A DNA stretch of 64,000 bases, taken from NCBI GenBank assembly GCA_033064195.1, contig JARBJD010000164.1, forward strand, positions 1-64,000, in the 5' to 3' direction. This document shows, piece by piece, positions 52,986 through 64,000 of this stretch. Numbering within the stretch: the first letter of the stretch is position 1; each line of letters begins with the position of its first letter. Both the position numbers and the translations under genes were made by a program. The notes under the pieces were generated by a model, which saw only the letters and a program-made list of their open reading frames with translations, made no database searches and was not told where the DNA came from. This stretch comes from Blattamonas nauphoetae. Its lineage: Eukaryota > Preaxostyla > Oxymonadida.

Positions 52986-53039
52986 GTCCAAGAACTTTTG
53001 GAACTCTATCTGACAGACAGAGCGAACAGGACGGATCGA
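52812..53039. repeat. Duplicated 228-bp segment, copy A
   Basis: This segment is about 90% identical in the same orientation to 56071-56297. On the minus strand it covers a 5' flank, exon 1, intron 1 and the first 50 bases of exon 2 of the eIF4E-binding-motif gene. The sequence similarity ends abruptly at both edges. No target-site duplication or terminal inverted repeat is evident, so a segmental duplication is more likely than a mobile element. Confidence 0.9.
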
Positions 53040-53065
53040 CCCGTGAGACCTTTCTTATCTGCGGA
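52986..53065. promoter_or_regulatory. Divergent promoter, eIF4E-binding gene / Use1
   Basis: 80 bp separate the two start codons. The left 54 bp are shared with the matching gap in front of NSUN5, which suggests that the shared segment carries promoter function. No defined element can be named. Confidence 0.4.
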
Positions 53066-53448
53066 ATGAAGAGATATCACACAATCAGTCAATAGAACCA
53101 TCCACTACAGAGCCGTCACATTCGCTTGAGACCAACTCTACTGAATATCAGGAGCAGGTTCAAGACCAACTCATCGACAACATCCGGGACAATGCAAAAC
53201 GAATGATGACTCTGCAACGTGGATTCAGCGATCACATTGCTGGAGATTCACAACTTTTAGATGATTATTCGGATGTTGTTAATGCAAACCAAGCAAAAAT
53301 CACTCGAGTCACAGATGACGTCACAAAAGCGACAGAAGCAAGGAGAAAAAAGAATTGTGTGAGTTTTTCGACGCTAGATATTGTCATTGTGACGTATTTT
53401 GTCATAACAGTTGTACAAAGGATTATTCCTCCCAATTTGTTCGGCTAA
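53066..53448 (+). CDS. USE1: Use1-type SNARE, 119 aa
   Basis: This is a tail-anchored SNARE of the Qc/Use1 kind, expected at the ER in retrograde Golgi-to-ER fusion. The SNARE helix runs from DQLIDNIRDNAKRMMTL to VTKATEARRKK; the zero-layer region reads HIAGDSQLLDD, with Asp where most Q-SNAREs have Gln, as known for Use1. A single C-terminal membrane anchor follows (FSTLDIVIVTYFVITVVQ). The N-terminal half of animal Use1 is lacking. I start at ATG 53066 and splice 53088-53110 (23 nt); an alternative acceptor at about 53087 with an upstream exon inside the duplicated segment gives no Met in frame. Start uncertain, helix and anchor secure. Confidence 0.65.
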
Positions 53449-53598
53449 ACTTGTGATCTTCAATTTCTACTTCATTGGAATCTTTTTTTCACACATATAT
53501 GTAACATGTTGGATCTCATGATGGATGGATGAGTATCCACCATTATTAACGCCATCCTTCAAGAACGTAGAGTCACAATCGTTGACAATGGGAACAAA

Positions 53599-54735
<1,137 letters not shown>

Positions 54736-54758
<23 letters not shown>

Positions 54759-55988
54759 AGAATTTGATGTCTTTTGTTCTGATGGTTAGTTGTTCCGTTC
54801 TACAATTTTCAATCCGTCAAACATTTTTTCTTATCCGACCTTAAACTGCACACATCATTCATCAAACTGCAGACAGGAATCACATCGTTGGGGTCGAGCA
54901 GGCCGAAGCGGATTCCGCCTTCGTATTTGGAGGTCGACAATCCGAAGACACTTGCGCAGCAGATCAAGGAGTTGTCGTCCGAGGAGACAGTTGCCCCTCT
55001 TGTCAGAAGCCTGGCGGATCATCGATCAACACTGAAGCAGCAGCGAAAGGACAAATCGGAACTGGAGTCGCAACACTCGTCAGTGGCGGATAAGGCGACA
55101 CGATTGGAATCGAGTGTGGAGCACCTCAGACACAAATACGAGTCACTCCAAAGCGCTTACGACGATCTCTACCGACACACTGTTGCCCTCCGCAAGTATT
55201 GCTTGGAACTTCAGCAGAAGTGGGTGGAGCAGACGCGCGCTGAAGACAACGCTGATTTGCTGTCTGAAGCGAATCGGCTGTTGGAGACAGCGAGATGGAA
55301 CCAATTTCCATCGCCTGAGAAAGGATCGAGTCTGCGGAGTTCTTACGTCGCGCAAGACGTTCCCACACTTCTGCAATCTCTACCGCCACACTTCACAGCA
55401 TCGCCTCTTCCCACTGAACGATCATACGCACCCACATCGATGACACAACGCTCGCTGTCGAGTGTGTCGTCGCCGTCGATGAGATTGTCAGCGAGCATCC
55501 GGCCGGCCCAGCTGAACGAAGACTACCAAAGAATGATGGAACAATACGGCTTGGGATCGTCCATCGCTTCAGCAACACTCAACCAGCCGCATTCTGTTTT
55601 TGGGCAACAAACGCCGTTCACACCGAGTTTTGAGAATCAAAGGGATTCGGCACGACTCTCTCAGTTTTCAAGTTCGCTCTCCTCTGCACAGCTTGCTGAT
55701 GGAACGTTCAACCCAACAGGCTCAATTCAAAAACCACCCTCAACTTTCACAAACCTCTCTTCCCGGAATTCAACTGCTCGTGGAAGCTCCATCATTCAAG
55801 ACACCGACGAAGAAACCGTCCCGTCGGAGAAAAAAGAGAAAAAACGACACAAAAAGGACGAAGCTAAGTCCAAAAAATCCACGACAAGAAGCGACCCTGC
55901 CTTGGATGAAGTCACGAGGCCTTTTTATTCGTCCTCCCTCCGGAAAAGACACCAAACTGCGTTTATTCCCACATCTGGACCGTCTTGA
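54736..55988 (+). CDS. Coiled-coil protein, Ser-rich, overlaps DIM1 end
   Basis: I do not recognise a family. Residues about 30-130 form a coiled coil (VRSLADHRSTLKQQRKDKSE, HLRHKYESLQSAYDDLYR), followed by 200 residues rich in Ser/Thr/Pro and a Lys-rich end (EKKEKKRHKKDEAKSKK). Two start models fit. ATG 54736 with exon 54736-54784 and acceptor at 54876 gives 386 aa (MISISQLEEFDVFCSDG...) and overlaps the DIM1 coding end by 23 bp in another frame. ATG 54767 with acceptor at 54872 gives 377 aa and leaves an 8-bp gap. Either way the two genes are almost fused. No membrane segment. Confidence 0.65.
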
Positions 55989-56045
55989 TTTCTTTCTTTA
56001 TGTCATCGTTACTACATTAATTCTATCTCATCTCACAAGTTTTTT

Positions 56046-56244
56046 TTAACTTTGCTTTTTTCGGAAAACTTGATGGTATCGTGTTCCGAGGAGAAAGGCA
56101 CAATCATAAGGAACAGGAGAGCCTGATTTGAAATGGCAATGGGAAGAAAACGATGACTGAAAAAGAAAACAGACAAATCAGCGTTGTTTGTTTTTGTAGA
56201 GCAGAAAGCGTGGGACGCATGAAAGAAGGCGAACGCTCTGACAT
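56046..56244 (-). CDS. Free-standing 4E-BP-like peptide, 2 exons, 48 aa
   Basis: A minus-strand mini-gene copied from the head of the gene at 49883-52985. Exon 1 is 56244-56175, the intron is 56174-56123 (52 nt, as in the parent) and exon 2 is 56122-56046. Spliced it starts MSERSPSFMRPTLSALQKQ and carries PVPYDCAFLLGTRYHQ, keeping the Y-x4-L-hydrophobic eIF4E-binding motif (Arg of the parent replaced by Cys), then ends VFRKKQS and TAA just beyond the duplicated segment. Size and motif resemble animal 4E-BPs, though they are not homologous by this evidence. Exon 1 differs from the parent only at its last base, with most changes in the intron and exon 2. It could be an expressed competitor of the parent for eIF4E, or a dead fragment. 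Confidence 0.5.
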
Positions 56245-56297
56245 CTCCAAGAACTTTTGGAACTCTAGCTGACAGACAGAGCGAACAGGAAGGATCG
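56071..56297. repeat. Duplicated 228-bp segment, copy B
   Basis: This is the second copy of 52812-53039, same orientation, about 90% identical, 227 bp. It fills most of the gap between the coiled-coil gene stop (55988) and the NSUN5 start (56305), ending 8 bp before that ATG. It carries a complete small open gene on the minus strand. Confidence 0.9.
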
Positions 56298-56304
56298 TGC
56301 CACA
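56245..56304. promoter_or_regulatory. Divergent promoter, 4E-BP-like gene / NSUN5
   Basis: 60 bp separate the two start codons, and 53 of them belong to the duplicated segment, so NSUN5 may use a promoter derived from copy B. No element is recognisable by eye. Confidence 0.4.
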
Positions 56305-58156
56305 ATGTCGTCTCTTGTTTACCACGCAGCCACGCGTGTGCTGCAGAACTTCCTCGATGAGAAAGGGTCGCTAAAGCATCTCGTGTACAACACAACACCG
56401 GAAGCGGTGGCCGATCGTCGGAAATACATCTTCAAGATTGTGTTTTCAACTGTGAAATGGAAACCAGTTTTGGAAGCGATATTTGAGGAGGTTCGTGATT
56501 CATTGGGGACTGAACGTACAAAGGAAGGGACGGCAGCAGATAAACTGAAGCAGATAGTTTCAAGAGAGAAGGTGGAGGCGGGGGCGTTCATCTACACTTT
56601 TGGTTTGTTTTCTGATTGTCACGGGAGTTTTTGACGATGTAGAACTTTTGCTGAGTTCAGACAAACGAGGACGGCGAGCGTTGGAAAAGCAGATTTCGAA
56701 GCACGGAGAAGTCGGGCGTGTGATATTCGACGATTCAGTTCGTGGACGTCTTGAGGACGCAGTTGAACGAGTACGCGTGAAGAAAGGGGTGGAGTCGGTG
56801 GAAGAGCTGATTTCGAAGGAGATAGCTGAGATTGATGCGTCTCGGAACTCAGTGCCTGTGTACATGCGAGTAAACGGGCTGGTGACGAGCACTGGGGAGT
56901 TTGAGAAGACACTGGTGGAGTCGAAAGAGTTCAGACTTGTGAGGGAAGAAGGAGAGGGCGGGGCAGGGGCGGGAGGGGGGGAGGCGGACATGGACGAGGA
57001 GTGTGGGCATTTGAGGGACAGCCTTCACGTTGTTCTCCGAAGCGACGTGCGAGTGCGGCCGGGGCTGTTTGCGCGGGACAGAGACGTTGGTGGGCTGTAC
57101 GTGTTTGCGCCTGGTGTGCTGGGGATGGGAGGGGTGGTGGGGTTTGGGAGTGCGATGGTGGGGGAGATGAGGGTGGTTGTGCAGGACAAAGCATCGTGTT
57201 TCCCGGCTCGAGTTCTGCTGCCGCCGTTGGGAGGGAAGGCTGTTGACTTCTGTGCAGCGCCTGGGAACAAGACGCTGCAGCTGGTGGAGATGGTGGGAGA
57301 GGCAGGGTCGGTTGTGGCGTTTGAGCGAGACGGTCGGCGAGCAGGGCTTCTTCGGAAGAGATTGTTGGAAGGAGGATGCTTTGTGGAAGGAGTGGAAGGG
57401 AAAGGGAAGAAGGAAGGAGGAAGGGAGAATGGGAGGAAGGGAGGCCGAGTTCGTGTGTGTGAGCGAGACGTGTTGGGTGTGGAGTGGTGTGACCCTGTTG
57501 TGCGAGAGGTGGAGTGGGGTCTTCTTGATCCGTCGTGTTCTGGAAGTGGGATGCGGCGGACAGTGGAGACGGTGCTTCGTGGTGGAGGGGAGAGGGAGGG
57601 AGGAGAGGCTGGGCAGGCGGAAGCGGAGCGAGTGTCGCGTCTGGCGGGACTGCAGCTGCGACTGCTGCGACACGTGGCAGAGTTCCCGTCGCTGCGAGTG
57701 TTGGTGTATTCGACGTGTTCTGTGCACGAGAAGGAGAACGAGGAGGTTGTGGGGGCGTTCCTTCGATCGCGAGAGGCGCAGGCGGAAGGGTGGGTGCTGA
57801 GGAAGGCAGGGGAGTCGGAAGGTCTGAAGCGGAAGTGTGAATGGAACGGGAGGGTGGGGCTGAAGGAAGGGGTTGGACTGACAGAAGAACAGGCAGAGAG
57901 TGTGATTCGGTTTTCGAGTGAGGAACACACGAATGGATTCTTTGTGGCGAAGTTTGAGCGAGTTGGGTGGGAAGAACGAAGGAGAGAGCGGCTGAGAGAG
58001 GCGGAAAGTGAGTGGAAGCGAATGGAGTCAGAGAAGGAAGAGAAGAGGGAAGAAGGAGGGAGAGTGGGAAAGGAGAGACGACGAGAGGTTGGTGGAAGAA
58101 CAGAGAAGGGGAAGAGTTATGGCGGACACCAACCATTTTCCAGGAAAAGACGATGA
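56305..58156 (+). CDS. NSUN5: NSUN5/RCM1 rRNA cytosine-5 methyltransferase, 608 aa
   Basis: This is an RNA m5C methyltransferase of the NSUN5/Rcm1 subfamily, which methylates a cytosine of large-subunit rRNA. The RNA-binding N-terminus begins MSSLVYHAATRVL. The SAM-binding motif reads VDFCAAPGNKTLQLVEMV; the two cysteine motifs are LDPSCSGSGM and VYSTCSVHEKENEEVV. One intron, 56603-56627 (25 nt). Compared with human NSUN5 (429 aa) it has Gly/Glu-rich insertions (near 56960 and 57400) and an extra Arg/Glu-rich tail of about 60 residues. The coding strand is strongly G-rich, unlike its neighbours, which makes long antisense open frames. NSUN5 sits next to DIM1, another rRNA modification enzyme. 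Confidence 0.92.
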
Positions 58157-58351
58157 ACCAGATTGATTTTCTCCGATTATGGCTTTCTCTCGCCAATACT
58201 GTCTGAGAAAGGCTCAATTCTTGATTTTATTGGGATCTCTTCATTCTCCTCATTTCACCCAGAAAATGATCGAAGACCGATCTTTATGAAAGGCTTGAGA
58301 TGAAATTTTGCAATATCAATCCTCACTGCCAAGTTTCAAACAAGAGAAAGT

Positions 58352-58903
58352 CTACTTTGCAGTTTGAGCAATTTGTGAAGCAATTCGGTCAAGATCGCCA
58401 CGACCTTGCTTTGTGACACGGCGGCCACCGTTACGGCCGGGGACAGGCTCAACGAGTTTCGCTTTCTCGAGTTGGTGGACGATGGTGCGGATGATTTTGC
58501 CAGAGGCCTCACGGAAGTGACGTGGCATAACACCGTTATCGACAGAGGTTCCGTAGACTTCTTTCAGGGAGCCGATACCAGTTCCATCACGGATGTAGAT
58601 TTTGCGTGCGATTGAAGCTGATGTCGAAGAAATCAATGTTTTGAGGTGAGATTGGATGGTTGGGGGAAACGTGTGGCAGAGAAGAGATAGAGAGAAAAAT
58701 AGTGAATACAAACCAGCACGGATGAAATACCAGTCAGGGTTAGCTGGGGCGAGTTGTTTGTAGCAAGCAGTCTTGCAGTAGTCACCCCATGCTGGCATGA
58801 CGATGTGGTCGCTCTTCTTGAAGTGACCGGCGAGGGTTGTGATGAAAACATCAGCAGGAATGTCCTTGACAGTGACACCTTTCTTTCCAATGTGGGATTG
58901 CAT
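58352..58903 (-). CDS. RPS19: Ribosomal protein eS19, 151 aa
   Basis: This is a small-subunit ribosomal protein. Exon 1 (58903-58714) gives GVTVKDIPADVFITTLAGHF and WYFIRA; a 96-nt intron (58713-58618) is removed, and exon 2 (58617-58352) gives SIARKIYIRDGTGIGSLKEV, NGVMPRHFREASGKIIR and GRRVTKQGRGDLDRIA, in order with eS19. The N-terminus MQSHIGKK before GVTVKD is slightly longer than usual; CTCAATAG just upstream of the ATG could be an acceptor, so an unseen upstream exon is possible. Length matches the family (145 aa in human). Confidence 0.95.
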   Translation of the reverse strand: MQSHIGKKGVTVKDIPADVFITTLAGHFKKSDHIVMPAWGDYCKTACYKQLAPANPDWYFIRAGLYSLFFSLSLLCHTFPPTIQSHLKTLISSTSASIARKIYIRDGTGIGSLKEVYGTSVDNGVMPRHFREASGKIIRTIVHQLEKAKLVEPVPGRNGGRRVTKQGRGDLDRIASQIAQTAK

Positions 58904-59229
58904 CTATTGAGATGACAATGTGCGTCGATTAGGATGAAGATGAGAAAGGCGTTGATTGGAGGAAAAAATTGAAAAAGAATGTTATATGCAAACGTAATAA
59001 CGTTAAAACTTCAAAAATAAGACAATATAAGACATAGATAGCAAACCTCCGTTGATCAAAAATCCCCCTGGTTCAGGTGGTCTTCCCCATAAATTGTGAA
59101 AAGTGAAGCAAGCAGTAAATAAGAGACGAAAAATGGATGAAAGAGTAAACGAAGGAGGATATATTAAAACCAAATTAAAATTCATATAAAATCAGGAGAA
59201 ATCTCAACAATGAGAAAAAAAGAATAAGT
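58904..59229. other. Intergenic, nothing seen
   Basis: 326 bp of AT-rich sequence between eS19 and the EPC homologue, both on the minus strand. It must contain the eS19 promoter and the EPC 3' end. No RNA gene, repeat or open frame stands out. Confidence 0.5.
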
Positions 59230-62002
59230 TTAATGAAATTGGGATTCTGGAAATTGTTGGATGGTTGAGAGAGAAATGTTTGTGAGAAGAGAAAGCTGTT
59301 CGTCATCGGTTAGAGTTGAGAGAAGAGGGTCGATCGTCGTTGAGTTGAGAAGTTCGAGCAGATGGTCGATGGCGGCAGAGTCCGTCTTTGTCTTCTGCTC
59401 CACACTCGCTCCTCTCAACTCTTCCAGCAGCTCGTTCTTCCTCTTTTCTCTCTCCAACAGCCACAAAGTTGTTTGTTTGTCTGAAATCGTGTTCTGTTCG
59501 AGGTCTGGTCTGTCGATCAGCATTTCGGTGTGCGATTCCTCTGCGTTCCCCATCCTTCCCGTCGACTTCATCAATCTTTCCGTTCGGCGGAAGAAGTTTC
59601 TTCGCCTCCGCAGCAGGAACACATCGAAAGGCGTCAAGAGACCCATCGACAGAGCGGCACATTCTTCGTCGGAGTTGAGGAAATCGTCCGACACGTCCGA
59701 GTCGCTGTTGTGGGAATGTGTCGAAGAGGGGGAGTGCACGGATGGCGAGTGTGTCTGCGGGGGTATGAGCGGAAGAGCGGTTGGCGGTGGTGTTTTTGGG
59801 GATGAAGTGTGTTGGGGTGAGGTGTCTGGGGAAAACGGTGATGCGAGGTGGAATGGGGAAGAAACGAGTTGAGGTGATTGCTCTGACACGTGTGGCGAGG
59901 TTGATGGGTTGGATGGAGTTGTGTCGAGCCGAGGATGTTCTGGTGTAGACGATGGCTGGTAGGTGAGCTGAGAGGCTGATGCAGATGTGGCTGAGATTCC
60001 TCGTTTTCTCTGAATTCTCGCTTTGACGGTGCGGGTGAGGGCCTCTCCTCGAGTCTGCTGCTGATCGCCCGTCGGTCCGTCCGTCTCGCTCCTTCCTTGC
60101 TCCGAGTAGCATCGCAGCAGGAAGGAGACAATCTCGTGATTCACAGCTTCGTCCGCTCTGTCTGGTTGTGCCTCTTCAGTATCCTTCAGCATCGCAGTGT
60201 TTGGGCCGAGTTCGCCCTTCTGTCCCCACTCAGACAGCATCTGACCAATCATTGCGAAGAGCTCGCCAGATGCCTCTCCCTCCTTTCCCTCCGACGACCC
60301 CAGTTCCCAACGACCATCCCCACTCTGCTCATCGTCGGCATTGCTCTCACCATCCGCCGAGCTCCAGATCATCTCACTTTCGGAGTCGTACAGCTTGTTC
60401 TCCTTCGCATGACGGTCGTCCACTGTGAACGGGCTGAGGTCTCTCCAGTTGGTGATCATGTCTGCTGCTGTCCCTCGCACCTGAGTCAGATATTGCATCG
60501 TCTCGCCAATGATGTCGAAGTTTTCCAGGTGAGCAGTGAGAGATTGAATCGGAGGTGCCTGCTGAGCTGTTGCGCTGACGTCGAAGTTCACATCCGAGAA
60601 CGACTCTTCCGAGTCTCCTGAAAGTGAGGCTGCGCCTGTGTCTTGCTGGGTGTCCAATGAGTGTTGTCGCTGTCGGCGTCTGGAAGAGCCTCTGGTCGAT
60701 CTTTGTTGTTTTCGTGTTTTCTGCCGTGCCCTTCGCGAGTGAGAGTCTTCGGACGTTGTTCCGAAGAGAGAATCTTCAGAGGATGACTCCTCTGTGGGAA
60801 CTGGAGTCTTTAGTCGTGTTTTTATGTAAAGATCAATTTGCTTTGGGTCTTCCTCGAGTGAGTCTTCGTCTGTTTGCTTCCCAAGGGTGATCGTGCTTCC
60901 ACTCCGAGAAAGCGACGTTAACAAAGGAGTAGACGTTGAAAGAGATTGGTTGTAAAGCTTTTGTTGGCTTTGTCCAGAAAACATCCACTGTGGGAACTCA
61001 CTTGACGAGATTTCGACCTCTTTCCGTCTTTGAAGGATGAAGAGCTGATAGAGCTGAATCTTGTTAACAGTTTTGATATATCCCAACTTCAACTCTTCTC
61101 GTTTTCGGACGTCATCGAGGATCTGTTTAATCTGCCTAATGCTCTCAAGAATATGTTCAACTCTTTCCATGTGCCAGAATTGATTGACTTTGAGCTGTTT
61201 GCGTGATATTTCTCGACTCAGGAGTCTAAAAGAATACGTAAGATCCTTGTTTGTGAGTGGCGTTGGTGTTGCAAGGCGGCGAAGGAGGGCATTACCCATT
61301 TTTCGACGGGCGTTACTCCAATGTTGATACACTGGGTTGAGGACTGTCTTATCTGCAAGATGAGCGATAGTTGCATCTTCTTGAGCTTCTGAGATGATGT
61401 AGCTTGAAAATTGTTGAAAACTGATGAGTTTTCCAGGTGGCGGACTCAGTTTTTCCAGTCTGTCCATCAAATACTCGAAGTTGTCCTCTGTAAACTCAAT
61501 AGACGCAAATGGTCCGATGTTTTTATTCGCATCAAGCCAAAGAAAGTCCTCTGCTGAACAAGTATACTCAACAATTGAGATCATGACTTCTTTCTTCCTT
61601 TCTGGAAAATTCGGAAAGAAAGGAGAATAATAAATGCTGCAATAAGGACAAAAATACCATTTGAAGGAAAATAAAAGAGTGGGAGTCGGAAATTTGCCTG
61701 TGGCCGAGGAGTTCTGTCGATGAGTGTAAATTTCGGAGCTGGAATGGTGAATTGTGAGCCAGGCCCGGACTCTGTAGCATTCAACGCTCTTGTAAGATGA
61801 GCTTCCTGCAAATAGAGACCGAATGAGAGGGATATGATCAAGAGAAAGAAACTTCTTTTTCGGTTTCATCCATTCCTGTCTTCGGTTCTTGGACCTCTCT
61901 GTTTCCTTCGTTTCCAAATGAAAACGCTTGTTCTCTCTTTTTTATGATCTGAATGGGTTTATCATTTTGGATCGGAATTGCTCGGAACTCATGCAGTGTC
62001 AT
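59230..62002 (-). CDS. EPC1: Enhancer of polycomb homologue (EPL1/EPC), 889 aa
   Basis: This is the scaffold subunit of NuA4/Piccolo-type histone acetyltransferase complexes. Exons 62002-61853, 61805-61658, 61601-59230; introns of 47 and 56 nt. The EPcA domain runs from MTLHEFRAIPIQNDKPIQ and VQEPKTGMDETEKEEAHLTR through QFTIPAPKF, SAEDFLWLDANKNIG, FTEDNFEYLMDRLEK and VYQHWSNARRKMGNAL to a helical region near residue 300 (HMERVEHILESIRQIKQIL). The remaining ~550 residues are Ser/Pro/Glu-rich and disordered, with an Arg-rich block, longer than the C-terminal part of yeast Epl1. Without the splices the first exons look like a signal anchor, an artefact of reading the intron. Confidence 0.85.
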
Positions 62003-62182
62003 CAGATCCTGTCGATCAGCCCCAGAGAATAGGGAAAGTTATGGTGAGAATCTGAATTTTCAACTTTTTTTCAATGATTCACTTCAAGTTTCGCTGTTTT
62101 GATTGACCTTGGATCCATTGCAGTCAGTGGAGCATCTTTTCCGCATCAGATAAATGTTAAGGGTAGTTTTTTGTTCATCTCG
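62003..62182. promoter_or_regulatory. Divergent promoter region, EPC / TMEM62-like
   Basis: 180 bp separate the two start codons as chosen. No element is recognisable; the TMEM62-like start is uncertain, so the gap could be shorter. Confidence 0.3.
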
Positions 62183-64000
62183 ATGCTATGTCACTGTGCG
62201 ACTCTCTTCTGGATCGGATTTCTCTCAGTGTATGGTGTGGTTGGAGGGTCTCGGGTATTTATCAATCGAGCACCAAAATTGTCGCCAGAAGATTCTTTTC
62301 GTGTAACAGTTCCCGGAGCTGTCCTCGCCGATCAGGCAACTGGTGTCTCAACATTCGTTCATCTCTCGGATGTTCATGTGACTGAGCAGTCGACAATCAG
62401 ACATGAATGGGAGTATTTCATTCTTCTTTTTTATTATTCCAGTCATTTTATCGATGAGGCAATCGCCGAACTAATTCGGCCAGATAAAATTATCATCACT
62501 GGTGATCTGGTTGAGAATATGGATGGGTGTGTGACTATATTGTTTTATTTGGTTAGGAGACGTTCGATCATAAATCAAGACGAATGGAAATCTTATATAG
62601 CACCAATTAAGAAGCATGGATGGGAGCACTGTACCAAAGTCGGGGATTTACGAGGGAATCATGATGGTACCTTTTCTTTTCTGGTTTATTCATGGAATTC
62701 AGCAACTGGAGTTCTTCGCTTCTTTTCGGAGAATGATCTCTTCGTCAATTTCTCTTCCTGTGGATTCCTCAAAAAGTACGTGTACTCTTTAACTCAGACA
62801 GTACCAACTGACGAGTTGTTCCTCCCATCCTTTGGACAGACAGCACAATATTCTTTCGCCTTCATTGATTCCATCATGGAGCCTTGTATGTCGCTTATTT
62901 CGGCTTTATTATTCAGCTCTTGCTCAACCCTTCAATTATTTTGGTGGATATCCACAAAATGGTCGAGGGGAGATGGGTAACAGAGACAGACAACGGGACT
63001 TGATGACAGAACTGCTTGATTTGAAGCGAGACAATTCAATGGGAACATTTCTTCTCACCCACCAACCAACTGTCCTCATGAACAACCCGTTGAGAAGCGA
63101 TCTTCTGTCATACATGCAAACCGAGGCCGACGGTTTGTCACTCCCATCTTCCATTATTCTCCTTTCTTTATCACTCAGAGTTCGGCAATATTTTTGCCCT
63201 TCTCAATGGACATCTCCATGAACATGATGTTGACCGCATTCTGTATACATCGTCTTCAACCAACAAAGGAAAGATGACACGTGCTTCGCCAGAACTCAAT
63301 GTCCCAGCTTTCTCCCACAGTCATTCATTTCGTTTATTTACGATCGACCATGGAATTCTGGAGTATTCCGACCATCAACACCGCCCAATTTCTAGATTCA
63401 CAGACAAACCAAGTCAAGATCCACTCACGTACGTCACAGTCCTCAATCCTCCCTCATCAGAACACATGACGTCCCGCACACAGTGGCATCTTGTTCAGAA
63501 TTCCACCCATATCCGTGTTATGGTGTATACTCAGTTTAAAAATCCACACGTTCGAGCCGTGATTGTTCCTGGCCATGTTCCATATGCTCATGTGACAGCC
63601 GATGGAATATTCCCATTTATGTTTGCTCCCGAACCGATTCCTAATGCTGTTTGGTTTGATCTTCACAAAACAACAGCCCCGAACCCAAACGATCTTCCCC
63701 TCTATGTTGCACCGTGGAACTCAACCCAATTTCGTTCATCTCGTTTCTACACCCTGTATGTGACTGTTGCTGAGGACAGCGACGCACATTTCAAATACTC
63801 ATCTTCAGATCTAGTGTCAAAACCAGTTCTGTTCAACAAAAATTCTTCCGTCTTCTTTACAACCAAACCTCATCCTTTTTCTGTATCAGGCTTCACAAAA
63901 ACACCCCGTGTTTCACTGCTTAGAACAGGTGTACAGCTCCCGCTCACCCAGTGGACGCGCCTCATTATCTTGACTCTCTCGATTATCCTGATCACCACTC
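62183..64000 (+). CDS. TMEM62: TMEM62-type metallophosphatase, partial at window end
   Basis: This is a calcineurin-like metallophosphoesterase with membrane segments. Metal-site motifs: HLSDVHVTE, TGDLVEN, RGNHD and LNGHLHEHD. Other family features are NYFGG and FLLTHQPTVLMNNPL. Introns: 62413-62442, 62527-62556, 62667-62702, 62886-62916, 63133-63178 (30-46 nt); the last exon runs past the window end, which cuts it in a new hydrophobic segment (LIILTLSIILITT). The start is weak: I use the Met at 62183, which opens a membrane anchor (MLCHCATLFWIGFLSVYG); an upstream exon before 62090 is possible. Function in cells is unknown for the family. Confidence 0.75.

Noticed and set aside
56140-56270. 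39-codon plus-strand frame conserved in both copies of the duplicated segment
   Set aside because: The minus-strand frame shows conserved splice sites, a start and the eIF4E motif; the plus frame has less conservative changes and no known content.
56849-58217. Long minus-strand open frames over NSUN5 (359, 428 and 301 codons)
   Set aside because: They are explained by the G-rich codon use of NSUN5, whose motifs are unmistakable on the plus strand.
61581-61841. Apparent signal-anchor protein with a membrane segment upstream of the EPC gene
   Set aside because: The hydrophobic run is intron sequence (61602-61657); splicing joins EPC-like blocks on both sides.

Overview
This window looks like nuclear DNA of an anaerobic, intron-bearing flagellate protist, probably a metamonad of the Preaxostyla/oxymonad kind. 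That assignment is inference. Supporting evidence: a short bacterial-type ferredoxin without a targeting presequence; flagellar protein relatives (androglobin, and a possible SPAG17/PF6 relic); eukaryotic housekeeping genes split by very small GT-AG introns (about 22-130 nt, mostly 28-50 nt, many with a GTTTG or GTATG donor and a pyrimidine-rich 3' end); and the standard genetic code with TAA, TAG and TGA all used as stops. Very long genes (2852, 1995 and 1146 codons) are nearly or fully intron-free, while shorter housekeeping genes carry up to eight introns.

Layout. Positions 1-15.5 kb are gene-poor and repeat-rich: a 32-bp minisatellite, a 30-bp minisatellite, several decayed coding stretches, a broken pogo-type DNA transposon (7.6-9.5 kb), and a 3.4-kb multi-frame relic that may derive from an axonemal central-apparatus protein. 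From 15.5 kb to the end the DNA is densely coding: androglobin without a visible globin domain; DNA polymerase alpha subunit B; a PQ/GYP-repeat protein; Ap4A phosphorylase; a giant PPP phosphatase; a beta-helix surface protein; an OTU deubiquitinase; a Pho80-type cyclin; ferredoxin; a small unknown protein; a CAMK-type kinase; a 1816-aa coiled-coil protein; a 1001-aa protein with an N-terminal eIF4E-binding motif; a Use1-type SNARE; DIM1 rRNA dimethylase; another coiled-coil protein; a tiny 48-codon eIF4E-binding gene; NSUN5/RCM1; ribosomal protein eS19; an Enhancer-of-polycomb homologue; and a TMEM62-type metallophosphatase running off the right edge.

The most unusual feature is a 228-bp segment present twice (52812-53039 and 56071-56297). 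On the minus strand each copy carries a 5' region, a first exon, a conserved 52-nt intron and the start of a second exon encoding the motif YDxAFLLG. One copy is the head of the 1001-aa gene. The other, after losing the long tail, ends in its own stop and predicts a free 48-aa 4E-BP-like peptide. Each copy sits head to head with another gene (Use1 SNARE, NSUN5) across only 60-80 bp, so the segment may have duplicated together with a bidirectional promoter.

Translation and ribosome biogenesis recur here (DIM1, NSUN5, eS19, two eIF4E-binding genes), but gene order in such genomes is not operonic, so I infer no functional cluster beyond shared divergent promoters and very tight spacing. All exon models come from reading frames and protein-family resemblance by eye; none was tested by search or transcript data.
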